Below are positions 28,731 through 36,727 of a stretch of 64,000 nt of DNA, piece by piece (the first letter of the stretch is position 1; each line of letters begins with the position of its first letter). The translations under genes were made by a program, and so were the position numbers. The notes under the pieces are model-generated. The model saw nothing but the letters and a program-made list of their open reading frames with translations, was not told the origin of the DNA and searched no databases. The stretch comes from Litoreibacter ascidiaceicola (lineage in GTDB: Bacteria > Pseudomonadota > Alphaproteobacteria > Rhodobacterales > Rhodobacteraceae): assembly GCF_900129235.1 (NCBI RefSeq), contig NZ_FQUV01000002.1, positions 310,001 to 374,000 of the forward strand, read 5' to 3'.

Positions 28731-29939
28731 TCAGTCTGCCAACACGGTCTTGATTTCAGCGCCACTTTCCAAAGTTTTATGAACGGGGCATTTATCTGCA
28801 ATCTCCAGCAGACGTTGCCGTTGATCTGTATCGAGGTCGCCTTCCAGATGAATCTCACGATTGAAGCGATCGATCTTTGACGGCCCGCCCGCATCCTGTG
28901 CGTGCATGGCGTTGTGAGTTACATCCACCCACACTCGGGTCAGCGGCCATTTCTTGCGCCGCGCATACATGCGGATCGTCATCGACGTACAAGCCCCCAA
29001 ACCAGAGGCCAGCAACCCGTAAGGCGACATACCGCGGTTGGTGCCACCATAGGCCAGCGGCTCGTCTGCTTGCAGGTGGTGGCTCGGCCCTGAATTGATG
29101 TCTTGCAGGAACCCGTCTGGATCGGCTTCGGTGACCCGCACTACACCTTCCGGCGCACCGATTGGCGGGGCAGGCGGGCGTAAATCCAGATCGCGAGAGG
29201 CCCAGCCAGCAATCACGTTGGCGACATATTCTGCATCTTCAGGGCGGGTGATGAGATGGTCCGAATGGCATAACGTGACGAAGCTTTTCGGGTGCTTGGC
29301 GTGTTGAAAAATTTGCGCCGCATTGTCGATGCTGACGGTGTTGTCGAGCGGGGCGTGCAAAATCAAAAGTGATTTGTTCAGGTTCCGGATGGAGTCGGCA
29401 ATGCTTTCGGCAGAGACGTCCTCCACAAAGTCCCGCCCGATACGGACTGGACGGCCGCCAAGCATCACTTCTCCGACGCCTTTCGCTTTTATCTCGGAAA
29501 GCGCATCGTTGAAATTATGCGTGACATGGTCAGGATCAAACGGCGCGCCAATCGTCACGACAGCCTTCGCGGAGGCGATCTTCGGCGCGGCTTTCAAGAT
29601 TGCAGCCCCGCCCAGCGAATGACCGATCAGTAGATCTGGGGCCATGTTCATGCTGTCCAAATGCTTTGCCGCCAGCAAAAGATCATCCACGTTCGAGGTG
29701 AACGTCGTGTTCTCGAATTCCCCGTCAGAATGGCCGAGGCCAGTGAAGTCGAACCGGAGCACAGCAATCCCCATGCCCGCCAAACGCGCAGAGATGCGTT
29801 TGGCCGCTGCAATGTCTTTGGAGCAGGTGAAGCAATGCGCAAAAAGCGCCGTCGCCAGATGCGGCCCATCCGGCATATCCAGACGCGCAGCCAGCGTTGC
29901 ACCGGAATGGCCGGTGAAGTTTATGCGTTCAATGCCCAT
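28731..29939 (-). CDS. Bifunctional alpha/beta hydrolase - OsmC family protein
   Basis: Fusion of 402 residues. The N-terminal part (about 1-255) is an alpha/beta hydrolase with nucleophile elbow GHSLGGAA, and the C-terminal part (about 265-402) is an OsmC/Ohr-like thiol peroxidase domain. Both OsmC cysteines are present, in GLGACTSMTIRMYARRK and DKCPVHKTLES. The family is expected to handle organic hydroperoxides, perhaps releasing them from esters first (inference). The ATG at 29939 has AGGAG 8 nt upstream; a longer frame to 29996 is not supported. A 6-10-6 inverted repeat lies just upstream. Confidence 0.88.
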   Translation of the reverse strand: MGIERINFTGHSGATLAARLDMPDGPHLATALFAHCFTCSKDIAAAKRISARLAGMGIAVLRFDFTGLGHSDGEFENTTFTSNVDDLLLAAKHLDSMNMAPDLLIGHSLGGAAILKAAPKIASAKAVVTIGAPFDPDHVTHNFNDALSEIKAKGVGEVMLGGRPVRIGRDFVEDVSAESIADSIRNLNKSLLILHAPLDNTVSIDNAAQIFQHAKHPKSFVTLCHSDHLITRPEDAEYVANVIAGWASRDLDLRPPAPPIGAPEGVVRVTEADPDGFLQDINSGPSHHLQADEPLAYGGTNRGMSPYGLLASGLGACTSMTIRMYARRKKWPLTRVWVDVTHNAMHAQDAGGPSKIDRFNREIHLEGDLDTDQRQRLLEIADKCPVHKTLESGAEIKTVLAD

Positions 29940-29958
29940 AGACACGCTCCTGCTCGTT

Positions 29959-29980
29959 TTACATACCCAAATGAATGTAA
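29959..29980. promoter_or_regulatory. Inverted repeat, possible operator of the hydrolase-OsmC gene
   Basis: TTACAT-N10-ATGTAA is a perfect dyad 20 bp before the start codon of the hydrolase-OsmC gene, within the 101-bp gap to dddP. Its size fits a dimeric repressor site. The regulator is not identifiable from the window. Confidence 0.4.
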
Positions 29981-30040
29981 CTCCTGAGCCCTCCAAACAA
30001 GGTTCGGAAGGCGATTGTCACAGCAAGGTGAGCAGTTGTG

Positions 30041-31381
30041 TCAGCTTTCACCCATCAATGCCGCGTCGAACGGATATTTGGTCAGGTTTTCGTACCCGTC
30101 CTCGGTGATCAGGACCTGATCTTCCAACTTGATCGAGAAATCACCACCAACTTCACCTACCAAAGCCTCGACGCAGAGGGTCATTCCAGGTTGCAACTCG
30201 TAGTCAAAGGCCCCGTCCACGTGCTTGTCAGGATAGGCAACCAGCGGCCACTCGTCACATAGGCCCACGCCATGCATCAAGCAGCCGTATTTTTGGGCCT
30301 GATACTTGTCGTGAAGGACATGGGTATTTGCGGATAACTCATTGAGCGAGATACCCGGTTTCAGCATCTCCATATTGGTCTGGATATGCTCCACGCTATG
30401 CTTCATGGCCTCGATCATATCAGCGCGGGGCTTCCGGTCACCGATCCACCACGTTCGCGAGATGTCACAACAGATGCCATAGGCCCCGACAAGATCGGTA
30501 TCGAACGCCAAAATCTCGTTGTTCTGGATCAAACGCGGACCACATTCCTGAAACCACGGGTTCGTGCGCGGACCAGACGCCAACAATCGCGTTTCAATCC
30601 ATTCGCCGCCCCGTTTTATGTTTTCTGCATGGAGGACGGCCCATATGTCGTCTTCCGAGACCGTCCCCGTCGGGCCGTGGGTGCGCGCAAAATCCTCCAT
30701 CTCGTACATTGCGATTTCACAGGAATGGCAGGCCGCACGCATGGCTAGAATTTCGTCGGGGCCTTTTACGGAACGGGCATGTTCGGTGACTTCTTCACCT
30801 TCGTGGACCTCGAAGCCGCGGGCTTCCAGCGCGCGGAGACCTGCGACCATGATCTTGTCGACGGCAATGCGCTTGTTTCCACCATGCTCCCGCATCAGAT
30901 CTTCTACCTCGGCCGTAAAGGTGGATGCGGCTTGCTGGACCTTGTCGCCGTTAGAGAAGTAGAACATTGACGCGCCCGACCGCTGTTCGCGAACGAGCGG
31001 GTTGAACTCCGACAGGAAGGGCGAGTTCTTGTAGTCCCAGATCACCATGTATCCATCAGCACAAAGCAGGACGGCGCGGAACGGGTTATGCGTGTTCCAC
31101 AATTGCATATTGGTGCTGTCAGTGGCGTAGCGGATATTCAGCGGGTCGAACATCAAAAGCCCGCCAAGGTCTCGGTCAACGATGTGCTGGGTCAATCGCT
31201 TCCAGCGGTATTCGCGCATCCGCTCCAGATTGGGTAGGGCAAGGCCCGCTTTCTCCCATTCGCCATAGGCCAGCAGGGTTGGCCCGATCTCGACGCGGTC
31301 GTTGTCGTTGAGATTGCCGTCACCCAATCGAGCGCCCTTCGTCGGGTCGATCTTGCGCGCGTCGCGGTAATGTTCGTTCAT
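30041..31381 (-). CDS. dddP: Dimethylsulfoniopropionate lyase DddP
   Basis: Cleaves DMSP to dimethyl sulfide and acrylate. The protein (446 residues) belongs to the M24 peptidase fold but has the DddP sequence throughout, for example MNEHYRDARKIDPTKG and GGEWIETRLLASGPRTNPWF. Metal and catalytic residues expected for DddP are all present: D294 and D296 in FDTDLVG, D306 in CDISRTWW, H370 in MHGVGLC, E405 in CVEAL and E420 in KLEDQV, each one less than in published DddP numbering. AGGGAG lies upstream of the ATG. No other ddd or dmdA gene is in the window. It shares a 99-bp divergent region with the DUF3445 gene. Confidence 0.95.
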   Translation of the reverse strand: MNEHYRDARKIDPTKGARLGDGNLNDNDRVEIGPTLLAYGEWEKAGLALPNLERMREYRWKRLTQHIVDRDLGGLLMFDPLNIRYATDSTNMQLWNTHNPFRAVLLCADGYMVIWDYKNSPFLSEFNPLVREQRSGASMFYFSNGDKVQQAASTFTAEVEDLMREHGGNKRIAVDKIMVAGLRALEARGFEVHEGEEVTEHARSVKGPDEILAMRAACHSCEIAMYEMEDFARTHGPTGTVSEDDIWAVLHAENIKRGGEWIETRLLASGPRTNPWFQECGPRLIQNNEILAFDTDLVGAYGICCDISRTWWIGDRKPRADMIEAMKHSVEHIQTNMEMLKPGISLNELSANTHVLHDKYQAQKYGCLMHGVGLCDEWPLVAYPDKHVDGAFDYELQPGMTLCVEALVGEVGGDFSIKLEDQVLITEDGYENLTKYPFDAALMGES

Positions 31382-31480
31382 CCTGCATCTCCCTGTTGCC
31401 TCCAGTTTGGGGACAGCTCAGGCACGTCGCTGTTTCGAAAACGTCATGGATTATGTCGAATTTGGATGGTTAAAGGCAAC

Positions 31481-32272
31481 ATGGACCCGATTTTGCAATC
31501 CCATCTCCCGTTTGCCCCATGGCTTGATCCGCGCGCGCGTCGTCTACCGGGGGTGATGCCGTTGACCTATGATGACTGGTTGAAGGTGGATGACGCCTAT
31601 GCGGCGCAGCTGGCTTACAAAGCAAAACTAATGGCGGAGCGACGAGACGCGGTCTTGATGGTTGATCCGTCCTGTCTGGAGGCGGCTCGGGAACTTTTGA
31701 AGGTTGCACTGGGCAATCTACCCCACGGTTTCGGCGCGGGAGATGTGATTACCTGTCCGGACGGGCGCACGGTGGTGCCTGACTTTAAAGCGCCGTTCGA
31801 GACGCTTTCAACGCTATTTCAGGAAGACTTCGTCATTCTGCAAAAGCAAGGTGATGCGCATGTGCTGAGTGGCGCGTTGCTGTGTTTTCCGGCAAGCTGG
31901 TCTTTGGCCGAAAAGTTTAACAAACCTTTGACAGCGATCCATGATCCGGTCGCTGAATACGGCGACAGCATCGCGCGCAGCGTTGAGCGTATGTTCACGG
32001 CAATCCGTGCGGAGCAACCTTTGATGCGCAGCAACGCACTGGTCTATGCGGACCCGGATTTGCATCACCCACATCGCGGGTCGGACAAGCTGCGGGATGC
32101 GGGGCAGGCGGGCTTTATCCGCTCGGAACGCCAATGCATGGTGCGGCTGCCTGAAACGCAGGCCGTCGTGTTCTCCATTCATACCTATCTGGTGCGCGAA
32201 GCGGACCTGACGCCAGAGCAAGCGGTGGGACTTTTGACCCACCCGATAACCCGTGAAGAGGCAATTTCATGA
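31481..32272 (+). CDS. DUF3445 / heme-dependent oxidative N-demethylase alpha-like protein
   Basis: Protein of 263 residues in the DUF3445 (HODM alpha-like, PF11927) family, whose characterised members are heme-dependent oxidative N-demethylases acting on small methylamines. Family landmarks are VVPDFKAPFETLSTLFQEDF, LLCFPASWSLAEKFNKPL, the IHDPV block, and a His-rich DPDLHHPHRG. The start at 31481 is chosen because AAAGG lies 4 nt upstream; the frame continues upstream to 31370 into dddP but without a ribosome-binding site. It overlaps the following methyltransferase gene by ATGA. Substrate not known here. Confidence 0.78.
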   Translation: MDPILQSHLPFAPWLDPRARRLPGVMPLTYDDWLKVDDAYAAQLAYKAKLMAERRDAVLMVDPSCLEAARELLKVALGNLPHGFGAGDVITCPDGRTVVPDFKAPFETLSTLFQEDFVILQKQGDAHVLSGALLCFPASWSLAEKFNKPLTAIHDPVAEYGDSIARSVERMFTAIRAEQPLMRSNALVYADPDLHHPHRGSDKLRDAGQAGFIRSERQCMVRLPETQAVVFSIHTYLVREADLTPEQAVGLLTHPITREEAIS

Positions 32273-33459
32273 GTGACGTTAAAGCGCAATACGAGGCGTA
32301 CCCGTATCCCGAGCGAAAACCGGACGACGAGAAGAAACGACTGATCACGGGGTCGCCGTCGCATCCTTTGGAGTTGGATCATCACTTATTTGGCGGGCAG
32401 AGGGATTGGTCGGGAACAACGCGAATTTTGGTTGCAGGCGGTGGTACTGGTGATGCCCTCATCCAACTTTCACAAATCCTCACAAGTGTAGGAAAAAAAT
32501 ACGAAATCACCTATATCGATCTATCCGAAGCATCGCGAGAAATAGCTGAGGCGCGCGTTCAGGCGCGCGGGTTGAAGGATATAACTTTTGTGACTGGCAG
32601 CCTACTTGATGCGCCGGATTATGGCACCTTCGACTATATTGATTGTTGCGGCGTGCTGCATCATTTGCCGGAGCCGCAAGACGGGTTCAATGCGCTTGCG
32701 GCGGCGCTGGCTCCCGAGGGCGGGATCGGCCTCATGGTTTACGCACCTTACGGGCGTTCAGGTGTATATCCCTTGCAAGAAGCCTTCGGCGCACTGACAA
32801 AAGGATTGCCGCCCAAAGAACAGCTTGCCCGTGCTAAATCGATGTTTGAAGCGTTGCCGGACAGTCACCCGTTTAAGCTGAACCCCAACCTTGTGGATCA
32901 CAAGCAAAGCGACGCGGGGTTTTATGATCTCTTGCTTCATTCACAAGATCGCCCTTTCAAGATTGACCAGCTTGTCGCGGCTTTGAACTCGGCCGGGCTG
33001 ACATTGGCAGGTGTGCCGCAGCCATATCTCTATGACCTGAGCCGCTTCGCGCCGCGTCCAGTCAGCTTGGACGACGTAGAATCCATGGCGCTGGCCGAAA
33101 AGCTGGACGGGACGATGAAAACCCATGTTGTTTATGCACGCCCAAGCGGCGCTGTGCAGCGGCTGGCAGGGCAAGATGATCGCTCCATTCCACATCTGAA
33201 GGGCGTGTCCGGTGCCGCATTGGCGAAGGCTGTCGCAGCAAAGGGGCAGATACCGGTTAACTTGAACGGGGTGAAACACGTCGTGAAAATTCCAAAACAG
33301 GCAGCGGCGGTTTTGGCCGGAGTTGATGGTCGGCGTGACCTTGCTGCATTGAAGGCGGGCTCGGGGCTGGATGGGCTGTCTTGGGCATCTGCATGGCCCG
33401 AAGCGTCGCGAAAACTGGAACAATTCGGGCTTTTGTTGTACTCGCGGTTGTTGGCTTAA
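32269..33459 (+). CDS. Class I SAM-dependent methyltransferase with C-terminal extension
   Basis: Protein of 396 residues. An N-terminal YPYPER motif precedes a Rossmann methyltransferase domain with SAM motif I VAGGGTGDALIQL (about 52-65), TYIDLSEASREIA and motif post-I, and CCGVLHHLPEP (about 124-134). A C-terminal region (about 250-396) of unknown role follows. It is translationally coupled to the DUF3445 gene by ATGA, so the two probably act on one compound or pathway. The methyl acceptor is unknown. Confidence 0.78.
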   Translation: MSDVKAQYEAYPYPERKPDDEKKRLITGSPSHPLELDHHLFGGQRDWSGTTRILVAGGGTGDALIQLSQILTSVGKKYEITYIDLSEASREIAEARVQARGLKDITFVTGSLLDAPDYGTFDYIDCCGVLHHLPEPQDGFNALAAALAPEGGIGLMVYAPYGRSGVYPLQEAFGALTKGLPPKEQLARAKSMFEALPDSHPFKLNPNLVDHKQSDAGFYDLLLHSQDRPFKIDQLVAALNSAGLTLAGVPQPYLYDLSRFAPRPVSLDDVESMALAEKLDGTMKTHVVYARPSGAVQRLAGQDDRSIPHLKGVSGAALAKAVAAKGQIPVNLNGVKHVVKIPKQAAAVLAGVDGRRDLAALKAGSGLDGLSWASAWPEASRKLEQFGLLLYSRLLA

Positions 33460-33470
33460 AACCCACAGTA

Positions 33471-33485
33471 TTTCCAATTTGGAAA
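33471..33485. repeat. Perfect 15-bp palindrome downstream of the methyltransferase
   Basis: TTTCCAA-T-TTGGAAA is a perfect dyad just after the methyltransferase stop. There is no T-run, so it is more likely a protein-binding site for the HU promoter region than a terminator. Confidence 0.35.
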
Positions 33486-33508
33486 CAATGATGTGGCACT
33501 GTTTGCGA

Positions 33509-33529
33509 TAACGCAGTATCATTGCGTTA
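33509..33529. promoter_or_regulatory. Palindromic operator upstream of the HU-like gene (ACGCA-N7-TGCGT)
   Basis: TAACGCA-GTATCAT-TGCGTTA is a perfect 7-7-7 dyad 30 bp before the HU-like start. The core ACGCA-N7-TGCGT, including TAT and TTGCGT, recurs in front of coaD at 42071-42089. Confidence 0.5.
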
Positions 33530-33558
33530 ATTATTCAATTGCGGAAATGAGCAATCTT

Positions 33559-34002
33559 ATGGCGACCAAGTCCAAATCCACAGGCACGACAAAAACGAAA
33601 CGCTCCACCACGCGCGCAGCAAGCACGACGCCCAAAGCGGCGGCCAATACCGCACCCAAAGCAAAGGTCGTGTCCACCAAAACAGCATCGACCTCCGAAA
33701 GCGGTGGTCAGGCGGGCGGACAGTCTGATGCGCCCGAGATGACCAAGAAAGAGATGGTTGGTCTCATGGTGTCGCAAAGCGGCATGAAAAAAGGGGATGC
33801 ACGTCGCGCACTGGAAGCAACGATGGAAGCATTGGCGACTGCACTGCGTGCAGGCAACAACCTGTCCCTGGCTCCTTTGGGTAAGATCAAGATTGCACGG
33901 ACGAAAGATACGCCAAATGGCAAAATGGTCGTGCTACGCGCGAAGCTGAAAGAGCCCGCTTCCGAGACGCCAAAAGACCCACTTGCAGAGGCTGCAGAGT
34001 AA
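33559..34002 (+). CDS. HU-family DNA-binding protein with Lys/Ala/Thr-rich N-terminal extension
   Basis: Nucleoid-associated protein of 147 residues. The first about 60 residues are a basic Lys/Thr/Ala/Ser tail like a histone H1 tail. The HU-like core follows (about 64-130): MTKKEMVGLMVSQSGMKKGD, ALEATMEALATALRAGNNL and LAPLGKIKIARTK. The beta-arm looks short and lacks the usual NPQTG tip, so DNA bending may be weaker. The start could also be ATG 33547; I prefer 33559 because GGAA lies 12 nt upstream of it and only 0-1 nt from 33547. It ends 19 bp before a tRNA gene. Confidence 0.75.
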   Translation: MATKSKSTGTTKTKRSTTRAASTTPKAAANTAPKAKVVSTKTASTSESGGQAGGQSDAPEMTKKEMVGLMVSQSGMKKGDARRALEATMEALATALRAGNNLSLAPLGKIKIARTKDTPNGKMVVLRAKLKEPASETPKDPLAEAAE

Positions 34003-34021
34003 AGCTAAACCGCCCGCCAAC

Positions 34022-34096
34022 GGGTGATTAGCTCAGTGGTAGAGCGCTTCGTTCACATCGAAGATGTCAGGAGTTCAAATCTCTTATCACCCACCA
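34022..34096 (+). tRNA. tRNA-Val (anticodon CAC)
   Basis: Complete cloverleaf: acceptor GGGTGAT/ATCACCC, D-arm GCTC...GAGC, anticodon stem CTTCG/CGAAG around TTCACAT with anticodon CAC, T-arm with TTCAAAT, and encoded CCA. Confidence 0.92.
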
Positions 34097-34155
34097 GAAT
34101 TGACGCGCCCCGCGGTTTGTCCGTAGGGCGCGTTCTTCATTTATGAGGTTTGGTT

Positions 34156-34737
34156 ATGTCGTCTTACAGCTTCCCCGAGCTTTATGTCCTGCGCCATGGC
34201 GAGACGGAGTGGAATGTGGCGGGACGTATGCAAGGGCGGTTACATTCGCCGCTGACGGCTAAGGGGATTGAACAGGCCCACACCCAGAAACGCATTCTGG
34301 AGGCCGTCGATCTGGCCGGATTTGAAATTATCTCAAGCCCTCAAACACGCGCGCTGCATACTGCGATAGAGATTTTTGCACTTTCGGCTGCACAAATCCG
34401 GACCGATCCGCTGTTGTGTGAAGTCGATGTCGGTGACTGGCAAGGTCGGATGCGCGCCGAGCTGACGATTGAAGGTGACGCGAAGATGACCGACGACGGT
34501 CCCTTGGCGTTTTATGAGCAAGCCAAGGGCGGGGAGGGGTTCGACGCGTTGCGCGGTCGTTGCGAGATGTTTTTGCAGTCACTGAAAAGCCCTGCGGTCC
34601 TCGTTACCCACGGGATCACGTCACGCATGTTGCGCGTCGTGGCCTTGGGGTTGCCCATGGATGGAATGTTGGATTTGCCGGGCGGGCAGGGCGTCGTGTT
34701 TCACATTTCCAACGGTGCGCATGAGGTTCTGCAATAA
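34156..34737 (+). CDS. Histidine phosphatase family protein
   Basis: Cytoplasmic phosphatase/phosphoglycerate mutase-like protein of 193 residues. The catalytic LRHGETEWN motif (phosphohistidine) lies at about residues 12-20, with the partner arginine in SSPQTRAL and the second histidine in VTHGITSRMLR. It is a cofactor-dependent-mutase fold, but the substrate is not known; relatives dephosphorylate sugars or cobalamin precursors. ATG 34156 has GAGG 9 nt upstream. It lies between two valine tRNA genes. Confidence 0.85.
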   Translation: MSSYSFPELYVLRHGETEWNVAGRMQGRLHSPLTAKGIEQAHTQKRILEAVDLAGFEIISSPQTRALHTAIEIFALSAAQIRTDPLLCEVDVGDWQGRMRAELTIEGDAKMTDDGPLAFYEQAKGGEGFDALRGRCEMFLQSLKSPAVLVTHGITSRMLRVVALGLPMDGMLDLPGGQGVVFHISNGAHEVLQ

Positions 34738-34814
34738 ATCTGCAAAAAGCACGAAACCCTGTCCAGTTTTGGGGTTGCGGTTGTTACCTGCTTTCCGGTA
34801 ATTGAACGCCAGTC

Positions 34815-34890
<76 letters not shown>

Positions 34891-34937
34891 TTCCCCCGCC
34901 CGCACTGACTGCTCCAATTCCAGCAACGGAGTTTTGT

Positions 34938-35513
34938 ATGACGAGCAAGAAAATCTTTGCTGACACGGTTACGTTTCGCCAATTGGCCAACAGTGATTTG
35001 AACGCCGTGGCTTCCGTTCAGCTGAAAAGCTGGCGCGGCACCTATGCAGGTGTTCTACCAGATGAATATTTAGGAGTGCCTATGGCGTCTGACATCGAAC
35101 GGCGATGGTCCTCAGGATTGACACCTTTGGATGCGCTGTGGGGGGCTGTCGACGACGCTGGCACCCTGTTGGGATTCGCTGCGGTGCGTTTGGGTAAGGC
35201 TCCTTACCTTGATAATTTGCATGTCCTTGAGGAGGCGCGGGGAAGCGGTATGTCCTATCGGCTTATGGCTCACGTCGCAGACGCGATAATCCAGATAGGC
35301 GCGCGAGATCTCTGGTTAACTGTGGTGGACAGCAATTTGCGCGCCAGAGCCTTCTACAACCGGTTGGGCGGGCGGGAAGGTGAGGCAAAAGCAGATGAGA
35401 TGTTCGGGAATGCCGTCGTCAGCCTCCCTGTTTACTGGAGCGATTTGACAGAATTGTCGAAAAACGCACGGCAGGTCGTATCGCCGCTTGACGGGGGCGA
35501 GGCAGGGACATAA
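34938..35513 (+). CDS. GNAT family N-acetyltransferase
   Basis: Acetyltransferase of 191 residues. The acetyl-CoA motif is EARGSGMSYRLMAHV, and the LTVVDSNLRARAFYNRLGGR block is the usual GNAT C-terminal strand-helix. The ATG at 34938 has GGAG 7 nt upstream; the longer open frame starts inside the tRNA at 34830 and is an artefact. The acetyl acceptor is unknown. A strong hairpin (35523-35544) separates it from the Asp tRNAs. Confidence 0.85.
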   Translation: MTSKKIFADTVTFRQLANSDLNAVASVQLKSWRGTYAGVLPDEYLGVPMASDIERRWSSGLTPLDALWGAVDDAGTLLGFAAVRLGKAPYLDNLHVLEEARGSGMSYRLMAHVADAIIQIGARDLWLTVVDSNLRARAFYNRLGGREGEAKADEMFGNAVVSLPVYWSDLTELSKNARQVVSPLDGGEAGT

Positions 35514-35522
35514 TACCACCCC

Positions 35523-35544
35523 CACGCCTGAGGGTTCAGGCGTG
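35523..35544. repeat. Strong hairpin between GNAT gene and tRNA-Asp
   Basis: CACGCCTGA and TCAGGCGTG form a 9-bp perfect stem around GGGT. It has no T-run, so it may be a 3' end stabilising or processing hairpin rather than an intrinsic terminator. Confidence 0.5.
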
Positions 35545-35550
35545 CAGTGG

Positions 35551-35627
35551 GCGGTTGTAGCTCAGTTGGTTAGAGTACCGGCCTGTCACGCCGGGGGTCG
35601 CGGGTTCGAGCCCCGTCAACCGCGCCA
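35551..35627 (+). tRNA. tRNA-Asp (anticodon GTC), copy 1
   Basis: Complete cloverleaf: acceptor GCGGTTG/CAACCGC, anticodon stem CCGGC/GCCGG around CTGTCAC with anticodon GTC, T-loop TTCGAGC, encoded CCA. Confidence 0.95.
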
Positions 35628-35661
35628 CCGCTGCACTTTTAGAACCCATTCAGGCTGATGC

Positions 35662-35738
35662 GCGGTTGTAGCTCAGTTGGTTAGAGTACCGGCCTGTCAC
35701 GCCGGGGGTCGCGGGTTCGAGCCCCGTCAACCGCGCCA
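35662..35738 (+). tRNA. tRNA-Asp (anticodon GTC), copy 2
   Basis: Base-for-base identical to the copy at 35551 over 77 nt, separated from it by 34 nt of unrelated sequence, so a tandem duplication. Confidence 0.95.
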
Positions 35739-35802
35739 CTTTTCCCAAGTTAGAAGATCACACGACGCTTTAATGCGATTGCTGTGATTTGTGGTGAGGC
35801 GG

Positions 35803-35822
35803 GCGAGGGGCCAGCCCCTCGC
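35803..35822. repeat. Intergenic hairpin, REP-like
   Basis: GCGAGGGGC and GCCCCTCGC are perfect 9-bp arms separated by CA, followed by CTCCCCGAGGTATTTATGAAG. The tail resembles the spacer at 9270-9295. It lies between the tRNA-Asp pair and the 3' end of the mms operon and may terminate either. Confidence 0.45.
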
Positions 35823-35854
35823 GCTCCCCGAGGTATTTATGAAGCAATGATAGG

Positions 35855-36727
35855 TTAGCCGCGTCGGCGCGACACAAACCGTGGCAGCATGGCTGAGAAA
35901 TCCTGCCCTGCGCCGTCTTCTTCTTCTACGAATTGCTTATAAAGTTCTGTTGCGCGGGCGCCCATCGGTGTGTCCGCATCCGACGATTCTGCGGCTTGTT
36001 GACTTAGTCGCAGATCCTTGAGCATGAGTTCAGCTGCAAAGCCTGGTTTGTAATCGTTGTCAGCGGGACTTTGGGGGCCGACGCCGGGGGCGGGGCAATA
36101 GGCGTTCATCACCCAAGAGTAGCCGGATGAGGTGGACACCACATCGAACATTTTTTGGCGATCAAGGCCAAGCTTGTCGGCAAGTGCAAAGGCCTCACAG
36201 GTCCCGATCATCGTGACGCCGAGAATCATGTTGTTACATATCTTTGCCGCTTGTCCGTTGCCGGAAGGGCCGCAATGGACCGCTTTTTGACCCATGATAT
36301 CGAACAAGGGGGAAACCGCCGCAAACCCGTCCTCAGAGCCGCCTGCCATGAAGGTGAGCGTACCCGCCGCAGCCCCCCCGGTACCGCCTGACACTGGTGC
36401 ATCTACGGCGTGCAAGCCCGCCGCTTGCGCCTTGTCTGCGACCGCGCGCGCGCTGTCCACGTCGACCGTGGAGCAGTCGAGCAATGTGGCTCCTTGCTTC
36501 ATGGCGGGAATGACATCATCGGCAACGCTGCGCAGAATTGCGCCATTGGGCAGCATGGTGATCACCACGTCCATGTCAGTGGCTGCATCAGTAACCGATT
36601 TCGCAGCAGCCACCCCGTCAGGCGGGGTGTTGGCAATGTCAAAGCCGGTGATCTCATGGCCCGCTGCTGCGAGGTTCGAGGCCATAGGAGCCCCCATATT
36701 TCCAAGTCCGATAAATCCGATCTTCAT
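35855..36727 (-). CDS. mmsB: 3-hydroxyisobutyrate dehydrogenase
   Basis: Oxidises 3-hydroxyisobutyrate to methylmalonate semialdehyde in valine degradation, 290 residues. The NAD-binding motif GFIGLGNMGAPMA is at the N-terminus, the substrate motif DAPVSGGTGGAAAGTLTFMAGG at about 118-140, and the catalytic lysine lies in GQAAKICNN. The start at 36727 overlaps the stop of the upstream hydrolase gene (ATGA), and the longer frame to 36976 is an artefact. It is the last gene of the mmsA-acd-hibch-mmsB operon. Confidence 0.95.
   Translation of the reverse strand: MKIGFIGLGNMGAPMASNLAAAGHEITGFDIANTPPDGVAAAKSVTDAATDMDVVITMLPNGAILRSVADDVIPAMKQGATLLDCSTVDVDSARAVADKAQAAGLHAVDAPVSGGTGGAAAGTLTFMAGGSEDGFAAVSPLFDIMGQKAVHCGPSGNGQAAKICNNMILGVTMIGTCEAFALADKLGLDRQKMFDVVSTSSGYSWVMNAYCPAPGVGPQSPADNDYKPGFAAELMLKDLRLSQQAAESSDADTPMGARATELYKQFVEEEDGAGQDFSAMLPRFVSRRRG

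Noticed and set aside
35551-35738. Insertion or prophage attachment at the duplicated tRNA-Asp
   Set aside because: The two copies are complete 77-nt genes with no integrase, and the 34-nt spacer is too short for an element.
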